The notes under the pieces: model-generated
Databases searched by the model: none
What the model saw: the letters and a program-made list of their open reading frames with translations, nothing else
Told to the model about the DNA's origin: nothing
In this document: piece after piece, positions 27,608 through 38,009 of the stretch
How the letters are laid out: every line of letters begins with the position of its first letter
How positions within the stretch are numbered: the stretch's first letter is position 1
Assembly (NCBI RefSeq): GCF_000735365.1
Contig: NZ_JMPL01000003.1
Span: 57,748-121,747 of the forward strand
Direction: 5' to 3'
DNA length: 64,000 bases
Origin: Kluyvera ascorbata ATCC 33433
GTDB lineage: Bacteria; Pseudomonadota; Gammaproteobacteria; Enterobacterales; Enterobacteriaceae
Position numbers and translations under genes: made by a program

Positions 27608-28276
27608 ATGCTGACATGGACTATCGCAGCAGCGCAATATGCTCCCCGTAAGGGAGATGTTGCGGAGAACATTACCCACCATTTGCGGTTTATCGATGTC
27701 GCGGCCGAACAGGCCTGTAAGGTATTGATATTTCCAGAGCTCTCGCTTACCGGCCCTGACGACGAACAGACGTTACCTGCGCCGCCGGACGATTCTCAGC
27801 TTTTGCCGTTAAGCGAAGCCGCTCAGCGCCATCAAATGACCATTATTGCTGGCCTGCCAATGGACAACGACGGCAAACGCATTAAGGGTATTGTCATTTT
27901 TGCCCCGCATACCCCAGGCCCCATTAAGCAGCATCAAGGCCAAGGAACCTGTCTCGCACCCGAATCAGATCAAATCAGCGTCTTTGAGCTGAACCATGAA
28001 GGGTGTGAACTCTCCCCACAAGCCTCAGTGCTGGCAACCGTCAGCTCCATGGCGGAGCCGCAGCAGCAGCGCACCAGCCAGCGGCTTCAGCGCTTCGCCC
28101 ACAAATATGCCATTGCCGTTTTAAAATCGAACTATGCCAGCGGCACGTTTTCAGGCGGCAGCGCATTGTGGGATGAAAACGGCCAGCTTATCGTCCGCGC
28201 CGACGGCGGCGAACTGTTGCTGACAGGCAGAAAGAACGCCCAGGGTTGGCAAGGCGAGATCATTCCATTACGCTAA
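27608..28276 (+). CDS. yobB: Nitrilase/C-N hydrolase-like protein YobB
   Basis: A 222-aa protein (E. coli YobB about 218) with the C-N hydrolase fold: IAAAQYAPRKGDVAENI at the start and the glutamate motif IFPELSLTG (about residues 42-50). The usual catalytic cysteine elbow (C-Y-D-xR-FPE type) is not visible; the segment around GTCLAPESDQ and NHEGCELSP is short and unlike it. It is therefore either a degenerate or a non-hydrolytic member. The ATG at 27608 has GAAGGA upstream; a GTG at 27590 is the alternative. It lies 22 bp before exoX. Confidence 0.85.
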   Translation: MLTWTIAAAQYAPRKGDVAENITHHLRFIDVAAEQACKVLIFPELSLTGPDDEQTLPAPPDDSQLLPLSEAAQRHQMTIIAGLPMDNDGKRIKGIVIFAPHTPGPIKQHQGQGTCLAPESDQISVFELNHEGCELSPQASVLATVSSMAEPQQQRTSQRLQRFAHKYAIAVLKSNYASGTFSGGSALWDENGQLIVRADGGELLLTGRKNAQGWQGEIIPLR

Positions 28277-28298
28277 ACGTTTTAGGCCGGAGTTTGCC

Positions 28299-28958
28299 AT
28301 GCTGCGCGTAATCGATACAGAAACCTGTGACCTACAAGGGGGCGTCGTCGAGATAGCCTCCGTCGATGTTATTGACGGTAAAATCGTCAACCCGATGAGT
28401 CATCTGGTTCGCCCGGACCGCCCTATCAGCCCGCAGGCGATGGCCATCCACCGGATCACCGAAGAGATGGTGGCCGACAAACCGTGGATTGAAGAAGTAG
28501 TGCCGTTTTACCAGGGTAGCCCGTGGTATGTCGCCCACAACGCCAGCTTCGACCGCCGTGTGTTGCCTGAAATGGACGGCGAATGGATCTGTACCATGAA
28601 GATGGCCCGCCGCCTGTGGCCGGGAATCAAGTACAGCAATATGGCGCTGTATAAATCACGCAAGCTAAGCGTGGCGACACCACCAGGTCTGCATCATCAC
28701 CGCGCGCTTTACGACTGCTATATCACCGCGTCGTTGCTGATTGATATTATGCAGGTGTCAGGTTGGACGCCGGATCAAATGGTAGACGTCACCGGTCGAC
28801 CGGCGCTGCTGCGTACCTTTACCTTCGGCAAGTACCGCGGGCAGGAAGTCGCGGAAGTGGCGAAAAACGATCCGGGCTACCTGCGCTGGCTGTTTAACAA
28901 CCTCGACCGCATGAGCCCGGAACTGCGCGTTACGCTTAAGCACTACCTCGAGCAGTAA
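28299..28958 (+). CDS. exoX: Exodeoxyribonuclease X
   Basis: DnaQ-like 3'-5' exonuclease of the DEDDh type that acts in methyl-directed mismatch repair and UV-damage tolerance. It has 219 aa (E. coli 220). The motifs are visible: IDTETCD (about residues 5-11), VAHNASFDRR (about 78-87) and HHHRALYDCYIT (about 132-143). It is convergent with ptrB with no base between the two stop codons. Confidence 0.96.
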   Translation: MLRVIDTETCDLQGGVVEIASVDVIDGKIVNPMSHLVRPDRPISPQAMAIHRITEEMVADKPWIEEVVPFYQGSPWYVAHNASFDRRVLPEMDGEWICTMKMARRLWPGIKYSNMALYKSRKLSVATPPGLHHHRALYDCYITASLLIDIMQVSGWTPDQMVDVTGRPALLRTFTFGKYRGQEVAEVAKNDPGYLRWLFNNLDRMSPELRVTLKHYLEQ

Positions 28959-31010
28959 TTAACGCTCGGTTTGCCCCGGCAGCGTTCCCTGCGCCAGGGC
29001 AATCAGGAAGGCAAACTCCAGCGCCACTCCTTCATAGCTTTTATAGCGTCCGGACTTCCCGCCGTGGCCGGAGTCCATCTCGGTGCACAGCAGCAACAGA
29101 TTGTCGTCTACCTTCAGCTCGCGCAGCTTAGCGACCCATTTTGCGGGTTCCCAGTACTGCACCTGGGAATCATGCAGCCCCGATGTCACCAGCAGATGCG
29201 GATAGGCCTGCGCACGCACATTGTCGTAAGGGCTGTAGGATTTCATATAGCGATAGTAAGTTTCATCCTGCGGGTTACCCCATTCCTCAAACTCGCCGGT
29301 GGTCAGCGGAATCGACTCGTCGAGCATAGTAGTCACGACATCAACGAACGGCACCTGTGCAACGACACCGTGGAACAGATCGGGACGCTCGTTTACCACC
29401 GTGCCCATCAGCATACCTCCCGCACTACCGCCCATGCCATAGCACAGCGAGGGGTCACCGTAGCCTTTGGCCAGCAGCGCTTCCGTCGCATCCAGATAAT
29501 CGTTGAAGGTATTTTTCTTCTTGAGGAATTTCCCCTCTTCGTACCATAACTGCCCCAACTCACCGCCGCCGCGAATATGGGCAATAGCAAAGACAAAGCC
29601 GCGGTCAAGCAGGCTTAAGCGGCTGCTGCTGAAGTCGGCGTCCATGCTGGCACCGTAAGAGCCGTAGCCGTAGACCAACAGCGGATTTTTACCCCGACGG
29701 AAATGTTCATGGCGGTAAACCAGTGAAACCGGGACCTCTACGCCATCACGTGCAGTAATCCACAGACGCTCACTGCGATAACGGCTGGCATCAAAACCTT
29801 TCACCTCCTGCTGCTTCAGCACGCGGCGTTCTCCGCTGTCCATGTTCAGCTCAAACAGCGTGTCGGGGGTGGTCATCGACGAGTAGCCATAGCGCAGGCA
29901 GGCGGTTTCCGGTTCCGGGTTGTAGGCAATCCACGTCACGTAGGCCGGATCATCAAAAGCGATGGCCGTTTCCTGCTGGCTATGGCGATGGATCTGGCGC
30001 AGGCTGGTTAAGCCACGCTGGCGCTCTTCAACCACCAGCCAGTCACGAAACAGCGTGAAGTCTTCCAGCATGACCGCGTCGCGCGGCGCAATCAGAGTTT
30101 GCCACTCAGCCTCTTCCCAGGATTCACTGCGATACAAACCAAAGTTTTTGCCATCGCGGTTAGAGCGCAGGTAAAACTGGTTTTGATAGTGATCAAGGCT
30201 GTATTCATGGTCTTTACGGCGCGGCGCAAAGACGCGCGGCTGGGCGTTTGCCTGGTCGGCATCGAGCAGCAGCATTTCGCTGGTCGTGGTGCTTGAGAGC
30301 ACAATCACCACGTACTGGCGTGAAGAGGTCTTGTGCAGGCTGACGTAAAACGTCTCGTCCTGCTCCTCATAGATAAGTTCATCTTGTTCGGTAGATGCCC
30401 CAACCTGATGCCGCCAGACCTGCCACGGCAACAGCGTCGTGGGGTGCTGGCGAACGTAGTAAAGCACGCGGGAGTCATTTGACCACACCACGCCCGGCGA
30501 GACATCGTCAATCACTTCTGGCAGCCAGGTTTCGTTTTCCAGATGGCGAATCCGCAGGCTGTACTGACGGCGGGAAAGGAAATCTTCGGTCACCGCCAGC
30601 AGGTTATTGTCCGGCGCTACGTTCAGCCCGCCCAGGGTATAAAACTCGCTGTGCGCCGCCCGCTTATTTTCATCAATCAGCAACGTCCATTCATCACTAT
30701 CTAACGCCTGACGCTGGTAAATCGCATATTCGCGTCCCGGCTCAAAAACCTGGCGGTAGCGATAACCGTTTTTGATATAAGGCGCGGAGACCTCACGCGG
30801 TGGGATCCTGTCGACAATCTCTTTCAGCACGCGATCCTGTAGACTGCGCTGGGAGGACATCACTTCGCGCCCGTAGGCGTTTTCCTGCTGTAAATAGTCA
30901 AGCACCGCCGGTTTGGTGCGGGTGTCATCGCGAAGCCAGTAGTAGTTATCGACGCGCGTATCACCATGCAATGTCATGGTGTGGGGTATCCGTTTCGCTT
31001 TAGGTGGCAT
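28959..31010 (-). CDS. ptrB: Oligopeptidase B
   Basis: S9A serine peptidase that cleaves short peptides after Lys or Arg in the cytoplasm. The protein has 683 aa (E. coli 686). The N-terminal seven-bladed propeller (about residues 75-405) is followed by the alpha/beta-hydrolase domain with the catalytic triad S529 (GGSAGG), D614 (GLHDSQV) and H649 (DSGHGGKSG). In E. coli yebE, yebF and yebG lie between ptrB and purT; here only about 177 bp separate them. Confidence 0.97.
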   Translation of the reverse strand: MPPKAKRIPHTMTLHGDTRVDNYYWLRDDTRTKPAVLDYLQQENAYGREVMSSQRSLQDRVLKEIVDRIPPREVSAPYIKNGYRYRQVFEPGREYAIYQRQALDSDEWTLLIDENKRAAHSEFYTLGGLNVAPDNNLLAVTEDFLSRRQYSLRIRHLENETWLPEVIDDVSPGVVWSNDSRVLYYVRQHPTTLLPWQVWRHQVGASTEQDELIYEEQDETFYVSLHKTSSRQYVVIVLSSTTTSEMLLLDADQANAQPRVFAPRRKDHEYSLDHYQNQFYLRSNRDGKNFGLYRSESWEEAEWQTLIAPRDAVMLEDFTLFRDWLVVEERQRGLTSLRQIHRHSQQETAIAFDDPAYVTWIAYNPEPETACLRYGYSSMTTPDTLFELNMDSGERRVLKQQEVKGFDASRYRSERLWITARDGVEVPVSLVYRHEHFRRGKNPLLVYGYGSYGASMDADFSSSRLSLLDRGFVFAIAHIRGGGELGQLWYEEGKFLKKKNTFNDYLDATEALLAKGYGDPSLCYGMGGSAGGMLMGTVVNERPDLFHGVVAQVPFVDVVTTMLDESIPLTTGEFEEWGNPQDETYYRYMKSYSPYDNVRAQAYPHLLVTSGLHDSQVQYWEPAKWVAKLRELKVDDNLLLLCTEMDSGHGGKSGRYKSYEGVALEFAFLIALAQGTLPGQTER

Positions 31011-31131
31011 CTCGTTATTCTTCTTGTTGTGTTAATTCATTATTAAGCCTGGCAAAAGTCGCGCTCATTGCCAACTTAACCTATCCCCTCATCCTACGTT
31101 TCATCAGCCTTTTGTGCCACTCGCAAGACAG

Positions 31132-31154
31132 ACGCAAACGTTTTCGTTTATAAT
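31132..31154 (+). promoter_or_regulatory. PurR operator and -10 element of purT
   Basis: ACGCAAACGTTTTCGT at 31132-31147 is an essentially perfect PurR box. TATAAT follows at 31149-31154, 34 bp before the purT start. Repression by PurR with hypoxanthine or guanine is expected. Confidence 0.92.
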
Positions 31155-31187
31155 GCGCCAAACTTTGGATAGACGGTGGAATGGGTA

Positions 31188-32366
31188 ATGACGTTATTAG
31201 GAACAGCTTTGCGTCCCGCTGCGACGCGCGTAATGCTTCTGGGTTCAGGTGAGTTAGGTAAAGAAGTGGCGATCGAATGCCAGCGCTTAGGCATTGAAGT
31301 GATCGCCGTCGATCGTTACGCCGATGCGCCAGCGATGCACGTCGCGCACCGCGCTTACGTTATCAACATGCTCGATGGCAATGTCCTGAAAGCACTGGTT
31401 GCGCAGGAAAAACCGGACTTTATCGTCCCGGAAATCGAAGCCATCGCCACGGATACGCTGATTGAGCTTGAGCAGGCGGGCCAGAAGGTGGTGCCGTGCG
31501 CCCGAGCGACCAAATTGACGATGAACCGCGAAGGCATTCGCCGTCTGGCGGCAGAAACGCTCAAGCTTCCAACCTCAGCCTACCACTTTGCCGACAGCGA
31601 AGCGCAGTTCCGTGAGGCGGTCACCGATATCGGCCTGCCGTGCATCGTGAAGCCCGTCATGAGTTCATCCGGGAAAGGCCAGACCTTTATTCGCCATGAA
31701 GACCAGTTGGCGCAGGCCTGGCAGTATGCGCAGGAAGGCGGTCGCGCCGGTGCGGGCCGAGTGATTGTGGAAGGCGTGGTTAATTTTGATTTCGAAATCA
31801 CCCTACTGACCGTTAACGCCGTCGACGGCGTGCACTTCTGCGCTCCTGTCGGCCATCGCCAGGAAGATGGCGACTATCGTGAATCCTGGCAGCCGCAACA
31901 GATGAGCGAACTGGCGCTGGCACGCGCGCAGGAGATCGCCCGCGAGGTCGTGCTGGCGCTGGGCGGATACGGTCTCTTCGGTGTGGAGCTGTTTGTGTGC
32001 GGTGACGACGTGGTATTCAGCGAAGTGTCCCCTCGCCCGCACGATACCGGCATGGTGACGCTGATTTCGCAGGATGTATCGGAATTTGCCCTGCACGTTC
32101 GCGCCTTCCTTGGGCTGCCGATTGGTGGCATCCGTCAGTACGGTCCGTCCGCTTCTGCCGTACTGCTGCCGACGCTGACCAGTCGCAACGTCACCTTTGA
32201 TAACGTGCAGAATGCACTGGAAGCTGGCGTACAGCTGCGCCTGTTTGGCAAACCAGATATCGCGGGTTCTCGTCGCATGGGCGTCGCGCTGGCAACCGCA
32301 GACAGCGTTGAAGAGGCCGTGGAACGCGCCAAAATCGCCGCGGCGGCAGTCGTCGTTCAGGGATAA
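31188..32366 (+). CDS. purT: Formate-dependent phosphoribosylglycinamide formyltransferase PurT
   Basis: ATP-grasp enzyme making formyl-GAR from GAR, formate and ATP in purine synthesis, an alternative to PurN. From the ATG at 31188 it has 392 aa, the E. coli length. It shows [16 protein letters not shown] at the N-terminus, the ATP-grasp loop [13 protein letters not shown] and the metal site [21 protein letters not shown] at 31176 is in frame but adds residues not found in the family. A perfect PurR box lies upstream. Confidence 0.97.
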   Translation: MTLLGTALRPAATRVMLLGSGELGKEVAIECQRLGIEVIAVDRYADAPAMHVAHRAYVINMLDGNVLKALVAQEKPDFIVPEIEAIATDTLIELEQAGQKVVPCARATKLTMNREGIRRLAAETLKLPTSAYHFADSEAQFREAVTDIGLPCIVKPVMSSSGKGQTFIRHEDQLAQAWQYAQEGGRAGAGRVIVEGVVNFDFEITLLTVNAVDGVHFCAPVGHRQEDGDYRESWQPQQMSELALARAQEIAREVVLALGGYGLFGVELFVCGDDVVFSEVSPRPHDTGMVTLISQDVSEFALHVRAFLGLPIGGIRQYGPSASAVLLPTLTSRNVTFDNVQNALEAGVQLRLFGKPDIAGSRRMGVALATADSVEEAVERAKIAAAAVVVQG

Positions 32367-32369
32367 GAA

Positions 32370-32402
32370 AAAAGGCGGGCTGCTTACGCATACCCGCCCT
32401 TC
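32370..32402. terminator. Bidirectional terminator between purT and eda
   Basis: AAGGCGGG/CCCGCCCTT stem with a 13-base loop between convergent purT and eda. A T-rich run follows on the plus strand and a TTTTTTCTT run on the minus strand. Confidence 0.8.
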
Positions 32403-32442
32403 TTTTGCTTACCCGGCTATCAGACCGGGCGCAGCGAACACC

Positions 32443-33084
32443 TTACAGCTTCGCGCCTTCAACCGCTTCGCGAGCCAGTTTGGTGATGCGATCGTAGTCG
32501 CCTGCTTCCAGCGCGTCGGCCGGCACCAGCCAGGAACCGCCGATGCACAGAACGCTTTTCAGTGCCAGGTAGTCACGGTAGTTAGCTGGAGAGATACCGC
32601 CGGTTGGGCAGAAACGAATCTGAGAGAACGGACCCGCGATTGCCTGCAGCGCTTTCACGCCACCGTTCGCTTCAGCCGGGAAGAATTTGAACTCTTTCAG
32701 GCCGTGTTCCATACCCAGCATCAGTTCAGACACGGAGCAGATACCTGGGATCAGTGGAATGGTGCCCGCGGTAGCGGCTTTCAGCAGGTTGTCGGTCAGG
32801 CCTGGGCTGATAGCAAACTGCGCGCCAGCGTCGGTCACTTCTTTCAGCTGCTGAGCGTTGGTCACGGTACCCGCACCCACGATAGCGTCCGGCACTTCTT
32901 TTGCGATAGCACGGATAGCGTCCATCGCACAGGCAGTACGCAGCGTCACTTCCAGTACGCGTACGCCACCAGCAACCAGCGCTTTCGCCATCGGTACAGC
33001 GTGCTCAAGCTTGTTAACCACGATTACCGGTACTACCGGGCCAGTGGTCAGGATTGCTTCTGCAGTTGTTTTCCAGTTTTTCAT
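32443..33084 (-). CDS. eda: KDPG/KHG aldolase
   Basis: Class I aldolase that splits 2-keto-3-deoxy-6-phosphogluconate into pyruvate and glyceraldehyde-3-phosphate, serving the Entner-Doudoroff path and hexuronate/pectin breakdown. It has 213 aa, as in E. coli. The Schiff-base lysine is in [12 protein letters not shown] (about residue 133), and the phosphate site is [11 protein letters not shown]. It lies 39 bp after edd. In E. coli eda also has its own KdgR-controlled promoter within the edd end; no clear KdgR box was seen here. Confidence 0.97.
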   Translation of the reverse strand: MKNWKTTAEAILTTGPVVPVIVVNKLEHAVPMAKALVAGGVRVLEVTLRTACAMDAIRAIAKEVPDAIVGAGTVTNAQQLKEVTDAGAQFAISPGLTDNLLKAATAGTIPLIPGICSVSELMLGMEHGLKEFKFFPAEANGGVKALQAIAGPFSQIRFCPTGGISPANYRDYLALKSVLCIGGSWLVPADALEAGDYDRITKLAREAVEGAKL

Positions 33085-33123
33085 CAGAAATTTTCTCTCG
33101 CCAGATCTACAAAACGTGTCATC

Positions 33124-34935
33124 TTAAAAGGTAATACAGGTTGCGCCCTGTTCTGCGCCGGACAGTTTTTCCCGTAATGCGCCAAACAGTTCACGGCCTG
33201 TCCCCACGCGCGAAGCGCTCAGATCAGGAATATGCGGTTGGCGTGCGGCCAGTTCGGCTTCATCAACCAGCAGCGTCAGCTCGCCGGTCTGGCCATTGAC
33301 GCGGATCATGTCGCCATCTCGCACTTTCGCCAGCAGGCCACCGTCATATGCTTCAGGGGTTACGTGGATCGCTGACGGCACTTTACCGGATGCACCGGAC
33401 AGTCGTCCATCAGTGACTAACGCAATTTTGAAACAGCGGTCCAATAATACACCAAGTGGCGGCATAAGTTTATGTAATTCTGGCATGCCGTTCGCTTTTG
33501 GCCCTTGATGGCGCACAACAACCACGCAATCTTTATCCAATAAGCCTGCTTCGAAGGCTGGCAGCACATCGTGCTGACTCTCAAACACCACCGCTGGCGC
33601 TTCAATAATCTGGTTTTCAACCGGGACGGCTGAAGTCTTCATGACCGCGCGGCCCAGGTTGCCACTCAGGACTTTGGTACCGCCATGTTTAGAGAACGGC
33701 TTGTCGAAGGTGGCGATGATGTTGTCATCCAGCGAAGCCGTAGCGCCTTCGCGCCAGTCGAGCTTGCCTTCGTTCAGCCACGGCTCCATGGTGTAGTGAG
33801 AGAGACCGAAACCGGCTACCGTGTTTACGTCTTCATGCAGAAGACCGCCCTTCAGCAGTTCACGGACCAGCACAGGTACACCGCCCGCCGCCTGGAAGTG
33901 GTTGATATCCGCCGGGCCGTTCGGATAGAGACGCGCCATCAGCGGCACGACTTCTGACAGGTCAGAGAAATCATCCCAGTTGATGATGATGCCCGCCGCG
34001 CGCGCCATCGCCACCAGGTGCATGGTGTGGTTGGTCGAACCGCCGGTTGCCAGCAGCGCCACGATACCGTTAACCACCACTTTTTCGTCGATCATCTTAC
34101 CGAGCGGCATCCACTCGTTACCGTTACCGGTCATACGCGTCACCTGACGCGCAGCGGCAGCGGTCAGTTCTGCACGCAGCGGAGCATCCGGGTGAACAAA
34201 AGAGGAGCCCGGCAGCTGCATGCCCATAAATTCGATCACCATCTGGTTGGTGTTGGCGGTACCGTAGAAAGTGCAGGTGCCCGGAGCGTGGTAGGACGCG
34301 GCTTCGGACTCCAGCAGCGCATTACGATCCACTTTGCCTTCAGCATAAAGCTGACGAATGCGTACTTTTTCTTTGTTCGGCAGACCACTCGCCATCGGGC
34401 CCGATGGAATAAAGACGGAAGGCAGATGACCAAAGGAGAGCGCCGCCATGGCAAGCCCTGGGACGATTTTGTCACACACACCAAGGTACAGCGCGCCGTC
34501 AAACATATTATGAGACAGGCCTACCGCAGCAGACATCGCAATCACTTCGCGGCTCAGCAGAGAAAGCTCCATGCCGTCCTGCCCTTGGGTTACGCCGTCG
34601 CACATAGCCGGCACGCCGCCCGCGACCTGACCGACCGCATTCACGCTATGCAGCGCTTTACGGATCACATCCGGGTAGTGTTCATACGGCTGGTGGGCAG
34701 AAAGCATGTCGTTATAGGAGGTAATGATCGCGATATTGTTACGCAGCATGCTCTTCAGCGATGCTTTATCGTCGGGCTGGCAGGCGGCAAAACCGTGCGC
34801 CAGATTACCGCAGGCCAGTTCAGAACGGTGAACCGTTTCAGTTTTGGCCTGATTGATACGCGCCAGGTAGGCTTCACGCGTGTCGCGCGAGCGTTCAATA
34901 ATACGATTTGTTACCCGTAACATTACAGAGTTCAT
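33124..34935 (-). CDS. edd: 6-phosphogluconate dehydratase
   Basis: Iron-sulfur dehydratase of the IlvD/Edd family that makes KDPG, the first step of the Entner-Doudoroff path. It has 603 aa, as in E. coli. Cluster cysteines are in [21 protein letters not shown] and [15 protein letters not shown]. The start at 34935 has GAGGAG upstream. It forms an operon with eda and is downstream of zwf, from which a terminator and a GntR-type operator separate it. Confidence 0.97.
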   Translation of the reverse strand: MNSVMLRVTNRIIERSRDTREAYLARINQAKTETVHRSELACGNLAHGFAACQPDDKASLKSMLRNNIAIITSYNDMLSAHQPYEHYPDVIRKALHSVNAVGQVAGGVPAMCDGVTQGQDGMELSLLSREVIAMSAAVGLSHNMFDGALYLGVCDKIVPGLAMAALSFGHLPSVFIPSGPMASGLPNKEKVRIRQLYAEGKVDRNALLESEAASYHAPGTCTFYGTANTNQMVIEFMGMQLPGSSFVHPDAPLRAELTAAAARQVTRMTGNGNEWMPLGKMIDEKVVVNGIVALLATGGSTNHTMHLVAMARAAGIIINWDDFSDLSEVVPLMARLYPNGPADINHFQAAGGVPVLVRELLKGGLLHEDVNTVAGFGLSHYTMEPWLNEGKLDWREGATASLDDNIIATFDKPFSKHGGTKVLSGNLGRAVMKTSAVPVENQIIEAPAVVFESQHDVLPAFEAGLLDKDCVVVVRHQGPKANGMPELHKLMPPLGVLLDRCFKIALVTDGRLSGASGKVPSAIHVTPEAYDGGLLAKVRDGDMIRVNGQTGELTLLVDEAELAARQPHIPDLSASRVGTGRELFGALREKLSGAEQGATCITF

Positions 34936-35054
34936 AAAGGCTCCTCAAATTTTTCTGTCCAGGCCGCTATCTTACACGGGTAAATCATTGGTCTGATTTA
35001 TCGAAAATCACCGTATAGCGCAGCTCAGAGGCAAAGGTCTACCCGTAGTGTAAT

Positions 35055-35092
35055 AAAAAAGCCCCGGTGGTGAATCCACTCGGGGCTTAAAT
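35055..35092 (-). terminator. Terminator hairpin between zwf and edd
   Basis: AAGCCCCG/CGGGGCTT stem with inner GTGG/CCAC, followed on the minus strand by TTTTTT. It lies about 75 bp past the zwf stop and 120 bp before edd. Because the GntR-type operator is upstream of it, it could also lie inside an edd leader RNA. Confidence 0.85.
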
Positions 35093-35125
35093 GAGCAAAA
35101 ATAGCACTACATGCTGTGTTAGATC

Positions 35126-35141
35126 ATGTTACCGGTAAAAT
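35126..35141 (-). promoter_or_regulatory. GntR-type operator upstream of edd
   Basis: ATGTTACCGGTAAAAT differs by one base from the GntR consensus palindrome ATGTTACCGGTAACAT. In E. coli the gluconate repressor GntR controls edd-eda. The site lies about 190 bp before the edd start. Confidence 0.75.
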
Positions 35142-35166
35142 AACCCTTCCGGATTATCGCGGTCCC

Positions 35167-36642
35167 TTATTCGAACTCGTTCCAGGAACGGCCGTCACGG
35201 GTGATCATCGCGACCGAAGCAACCGGTCCCCAGGTGCCAGCCTGGTATGGTTTAGGGGCGTCTTTATCGCTTGCCCATGCTTCAGTGATGGAGTCGACCC
35301 ACTTCCAGGCCTCTTCCACTTCGTCGCGGCGAACGAACAGCGCCTGGATACCACGCATGGTTTCCAACAGCAGACGTTCATAGGCATCCGCCAGGTGAGT
35401 CTGATTAAAGGTCTCTGAGTAGCTCAGATCCAGCTTGGTCACCTGCAGGTTATGCTTGTGCTCCAGACCAGGAACCTTGTTAAGGATCTGAATATCCACG
35501 CCTTCATCCGGCTGCAGACGAATAGTCAGCTTGTTCTGCGGCAGTTCAGGCCAGGTTTCTTTGAACAGGTTCAGTTCAGGGTTTTTGAAGTAAACGACAA
35601 CCTCAGAGCATTTGGTCGGCAGACGTTTGCCGGTACGCAGGTAGAACGGCACGCCTGCCCAACGCCAGTTATCAATATCCACGCGAATAGAAACGAAGGT
35701 TTCGGTGCTGCTGGATTTGTTAGCGCCCTCTTCTTCAAGGTAGCCTGGGACTTTCTGCCCCTGCGCGAACCCTGCGGTATACTGACCGCGCACGGTTTTA
35801 TCACGCACGTTGCTGCGGTCGATGCGACGCAGCGACTTTAGCACTTTCACTTTCTCATCACGAATGCTGTCGGCGCTCAGATCGGACGGCGGAGCCATCG
35901 CAATCATGCACAGAATTTGCAGCAGGTGGTTTTGAATCATATCGCGCATCTGACCGGCCTGGTCGAAGTAACCCCAGCGGCCTTCAATCCCGACTTCCTC
36001 AGCAACGGTAATTTCCACGTGATCGATAGTGCGGTTATCCCAGTTGTTCACAAACAGGGAGTTGGCAAAGCGCAGCGCCAGCAGGTTCAGAACCGTTTCT
36101 TTACCCAGATAGTGGTCAATACGATAAACCTGGCACTCTTCAAAATATTCGCCCACCTGGTCGTTAATCTCGCGGGAAGTTTCCAGCGAAGTGCCCAGCG
36201 GTTTTTCCATGACGACGCGCGCCGGTTTAGCGTTCAGCTTCGCTTCACCCAGGCCGCGGCAGATGGCGCCAAAGGTGCTTGGCGGCATAGCGAAGTAGTT
36301 GATGGTGGTGCGATTTTTTTGATCGAGCATCTCGCCAAGACGCGAAAATGCTGGCGCATCGTTGACATCGAGGTTGCAGAAGTCAAGGCGTGCGCTGAGG
36401 GTGTTCCACAAACCTTCATCAATCTTCTCTTTCATGAAGGTTTCGAGCGCTTCGCGGACAACTTTGGTGTATGCCGCTTTATCCCAGTCGGCACGGCCGA
36501 CGCCGATAATCCGGGTGTCCGGATTAATCTGGCCAGCTTTTTCCAGCTGATACAGGGAAGGCAGCAATTTCCGGCGGGCCAAGTCGCCCTTCGCGCCGAA
36601 AATGACCAGATCGCATGCCTGGGCCGTTTGCGTTACCGCCAT
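35167..36642 (-). CDS. zwf: Glucose-6-phosphate 1-dehydrogenase
   Basis: NADP-dependent first enzyme of the oxidative pentose-phosphate path; its product feeds the edd-eda branch encoded just downstream. It has 491 aa, as in E. coli. It shows the N-terminal dinucleotide-binding segment [20 protein letters not shown] and the active-site [14 protein letters not shown] (about residues 174-187). It is divergent from hexR, whose product is a known regulator of zwf. A HexR-like site lies about 90 bp upstream. Confidence 0.98.
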   Translation of the reverse strand: MAVTQTAQACDLVIFGAKGDLARRKLLPSLYQLEKAGQINPDTRIIGVGRADWDKAAYTKVVREALETFMKEKIDEGLWNTLSARLDFCNLDVNDAPAFSRLGEMLDQKNRTTINYFAMPPSTFGAICRGLGEAKLNAKPARVVMEKPLGTSLETSREINDQVGEYFEECQVYRIDHYLGKETVLNLLALRFANSLFVNNWDNRTIDHVEITVAEEVGIEGRWGYFDQAGQMRDMIQNHLLQILCMIAMAPPSDLSADSIRDEKVKVLKSLRRIDRSNVRDKTVRGQYTAGFAQGQKVPGYLEEEGANKSSSTETFVSIRVDIDNWRWAGVPFYLRTGKRLPTKCSEVVVYFKNPELNLFKETWPELPQNKLTIRLQPDEGVDIQILNKVPGLEHKHNLQVTKLDLSYSETFNQTHLADAYERLLLETMRGIQALFVRRDEVEEAWKWVDSITEAWASDKDAPKPYQAGTWGPVASVAMITRDGRSWNEFE

Positions 36643-36730
36643 GTCATTCTCCTCAGTTTATATTCCCGGTTCTATGCCAGGCTATCTACCCGTCACCGTT
36701 CAGCTTTTGCCGAAAAGCGACGGATATCGT

Positions 36731-36745
36731 TGTAATTTTCTTACG
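36731..36745. promoter_or_regulatory. Candidate HexR box upstream of zwf
   Basis: TGTAATTTTCTTACG matches 11 of 15 bases of the HexR palindrome TGTAATTAAATTACA. It lies in the 396-bp zwf-hexR intergenic region, about 90 bp before zwf. No second copy was found near hexR. The rest of this intergenic region shows no other element that I can support. Confidence 0.55.
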
Positions 36746-37038
36746 GTGCACTGTACTGTGTTTACGAAATTGCCGAAACCCTTTAACGCCTTTCGCCGGC
36801 TCCGATCGCACAATTCGGAACCATTGCGGCTGCGGCATTAGGCAATCCGCCAGTTTTGTTCGTTCTTTCGCCTGAGCCTCGTCTGTTAAAATACGACGGT
36901 GATCATGTTATGAAAAAAACAACATTTTTTGCTGTTCCTCTTCGCTTTTCACTCAGCTTCAGGGGTATATTCTTGCTAAAACGCCTGCAGATTTCACCCA
37001 TTAATGGAATCGTTTCAATCTATGAGCAACTTGTCACG

Positions 37039-37908
37039 ATGAACATGCTGGAAAGAATCCAGACCCAACTGGAAAACCTTAGCAAATCCGAGCGAAAAGT
37101 GGCGGAAGTTATTCTGGCCGCGCCAGAACAGGCAATCCATTCAAGCATTGCCGCACTCGCGCTTGAAGCCGAGGTCAGCGAACCCACCGTTAACCGCTTC
37201 TGCCGCAGTATGGAGACCCGAGGTTTCCCCGACTTCAAACTCCATCTTGCCCAAAGCCTAGCCAACGGTACACCGTATGTTAATCGTAATGTTGATGAAG
37301 ATGACAGCGTTGAGGCTTATACGGCGAAAATTTTCGAGTCGGCCATGGCGAGCCTGGCACACGTTCGCCAGTCGCTCGATATGTCGGCGGTTAATCGTGC
37401 GGTAGACCTGCTAACGCAGGCCAAGAAAATTGCTTTCTTTGGCCTGGGTTCTTCCGCCGCCGTGGCGCATGACGCGATGAACAAGTTTTTTCGCTTTAAC
37501 GTCCCGGTCATCTATTCTGATGACATCGTATTGCAACGTATGAGCTGTATGAATTGCAGCGACGATGACGTTGTGGTGCTGATTTCCCATACCGGCAGAA
37601 CCAAAAGCCTGGTCGAGGTCGCCCAAGTGGCGAGGGAAAATGATGCTATGGTTATCGCCATCACCTCCGCCGGCACGCCGCTGGCCAGAGAAGCGACCCT
37701 CGCTATCACGCTGGACGTTCCCGAAGATACCGACATCTATATGCCGATGGTTTCCAGACTTGCGCAGCTAACCGTGATCGATGTCCTGGCAACCGGTTTT
37801 ACCTTACGTCGAGGGGCGAAATTCAGGGATAACTTGAAGCGAGTCAAAGAAGCATTAAAGGAATCGCGGTTTGATAAAGAGCTTTCCGCACACAGCGATA
37901 ATCACTAA
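37039..37908 (+). CDS. hexR: RpiR-family regulator HexR
   Basis: KDPG-responsive repressor/activator of central carbon genes (zwf, edd-eda, pykA and others). From the ATG at 37039 it has 289 aa, the E. coli length. The N-terminal RpiR helix-turn-helix (about residues 1-75, IAALALEAEVSEPTVNRFCRSM) precedes a SIS sugar-binding domain (about 120-260, FFGLGSSAAVAHDA and VLISHTGRTKSLVEVA). The frame is open further upstream without family resemblance. It lies between its likely targets zwf and pykA. Confidence 0.96.
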   Translation: MNMLERIQTQLENLSKSERKVAEVILAAPEQAIHSSIAALALEAEVSEPTVNRFCRSMETRGFPDFKLHLAQSLANGTPYVNRNVDEDDSVEAYTAKIFESAMASLAHVRQSLDMSAVNRAVDLLTQAKKIAFFGLGSSAAVAHDAMNKFFRFNVPVIYSDDIVLQRMSCMNCSDDDVVVLISHTGRTKSLVEVAQVARENDAMVIAITSAGTPLAREATLAITLDVPEDTDIYMPMVSRLAQLTVIDVLATGFTLRRGAKFRDNLKRVKEALKESRFDKELSAHSDNH

Positions 37909-38009
37909 AACCGATAATAACGGTGTATTCGATTTAAACATTCGGTAATGATTGATACCGGATCCCTATTCACGCAACACCTGAGTTGTATTAGTCAACG
38001 GAGTATTAC

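Noticed and set aside
33085-33135. A KdgR box in front of eda
   Set aside because: E. coli eda has one, but in this stretch I only find AT-rich sequence with a single weak GTTTTG half site.
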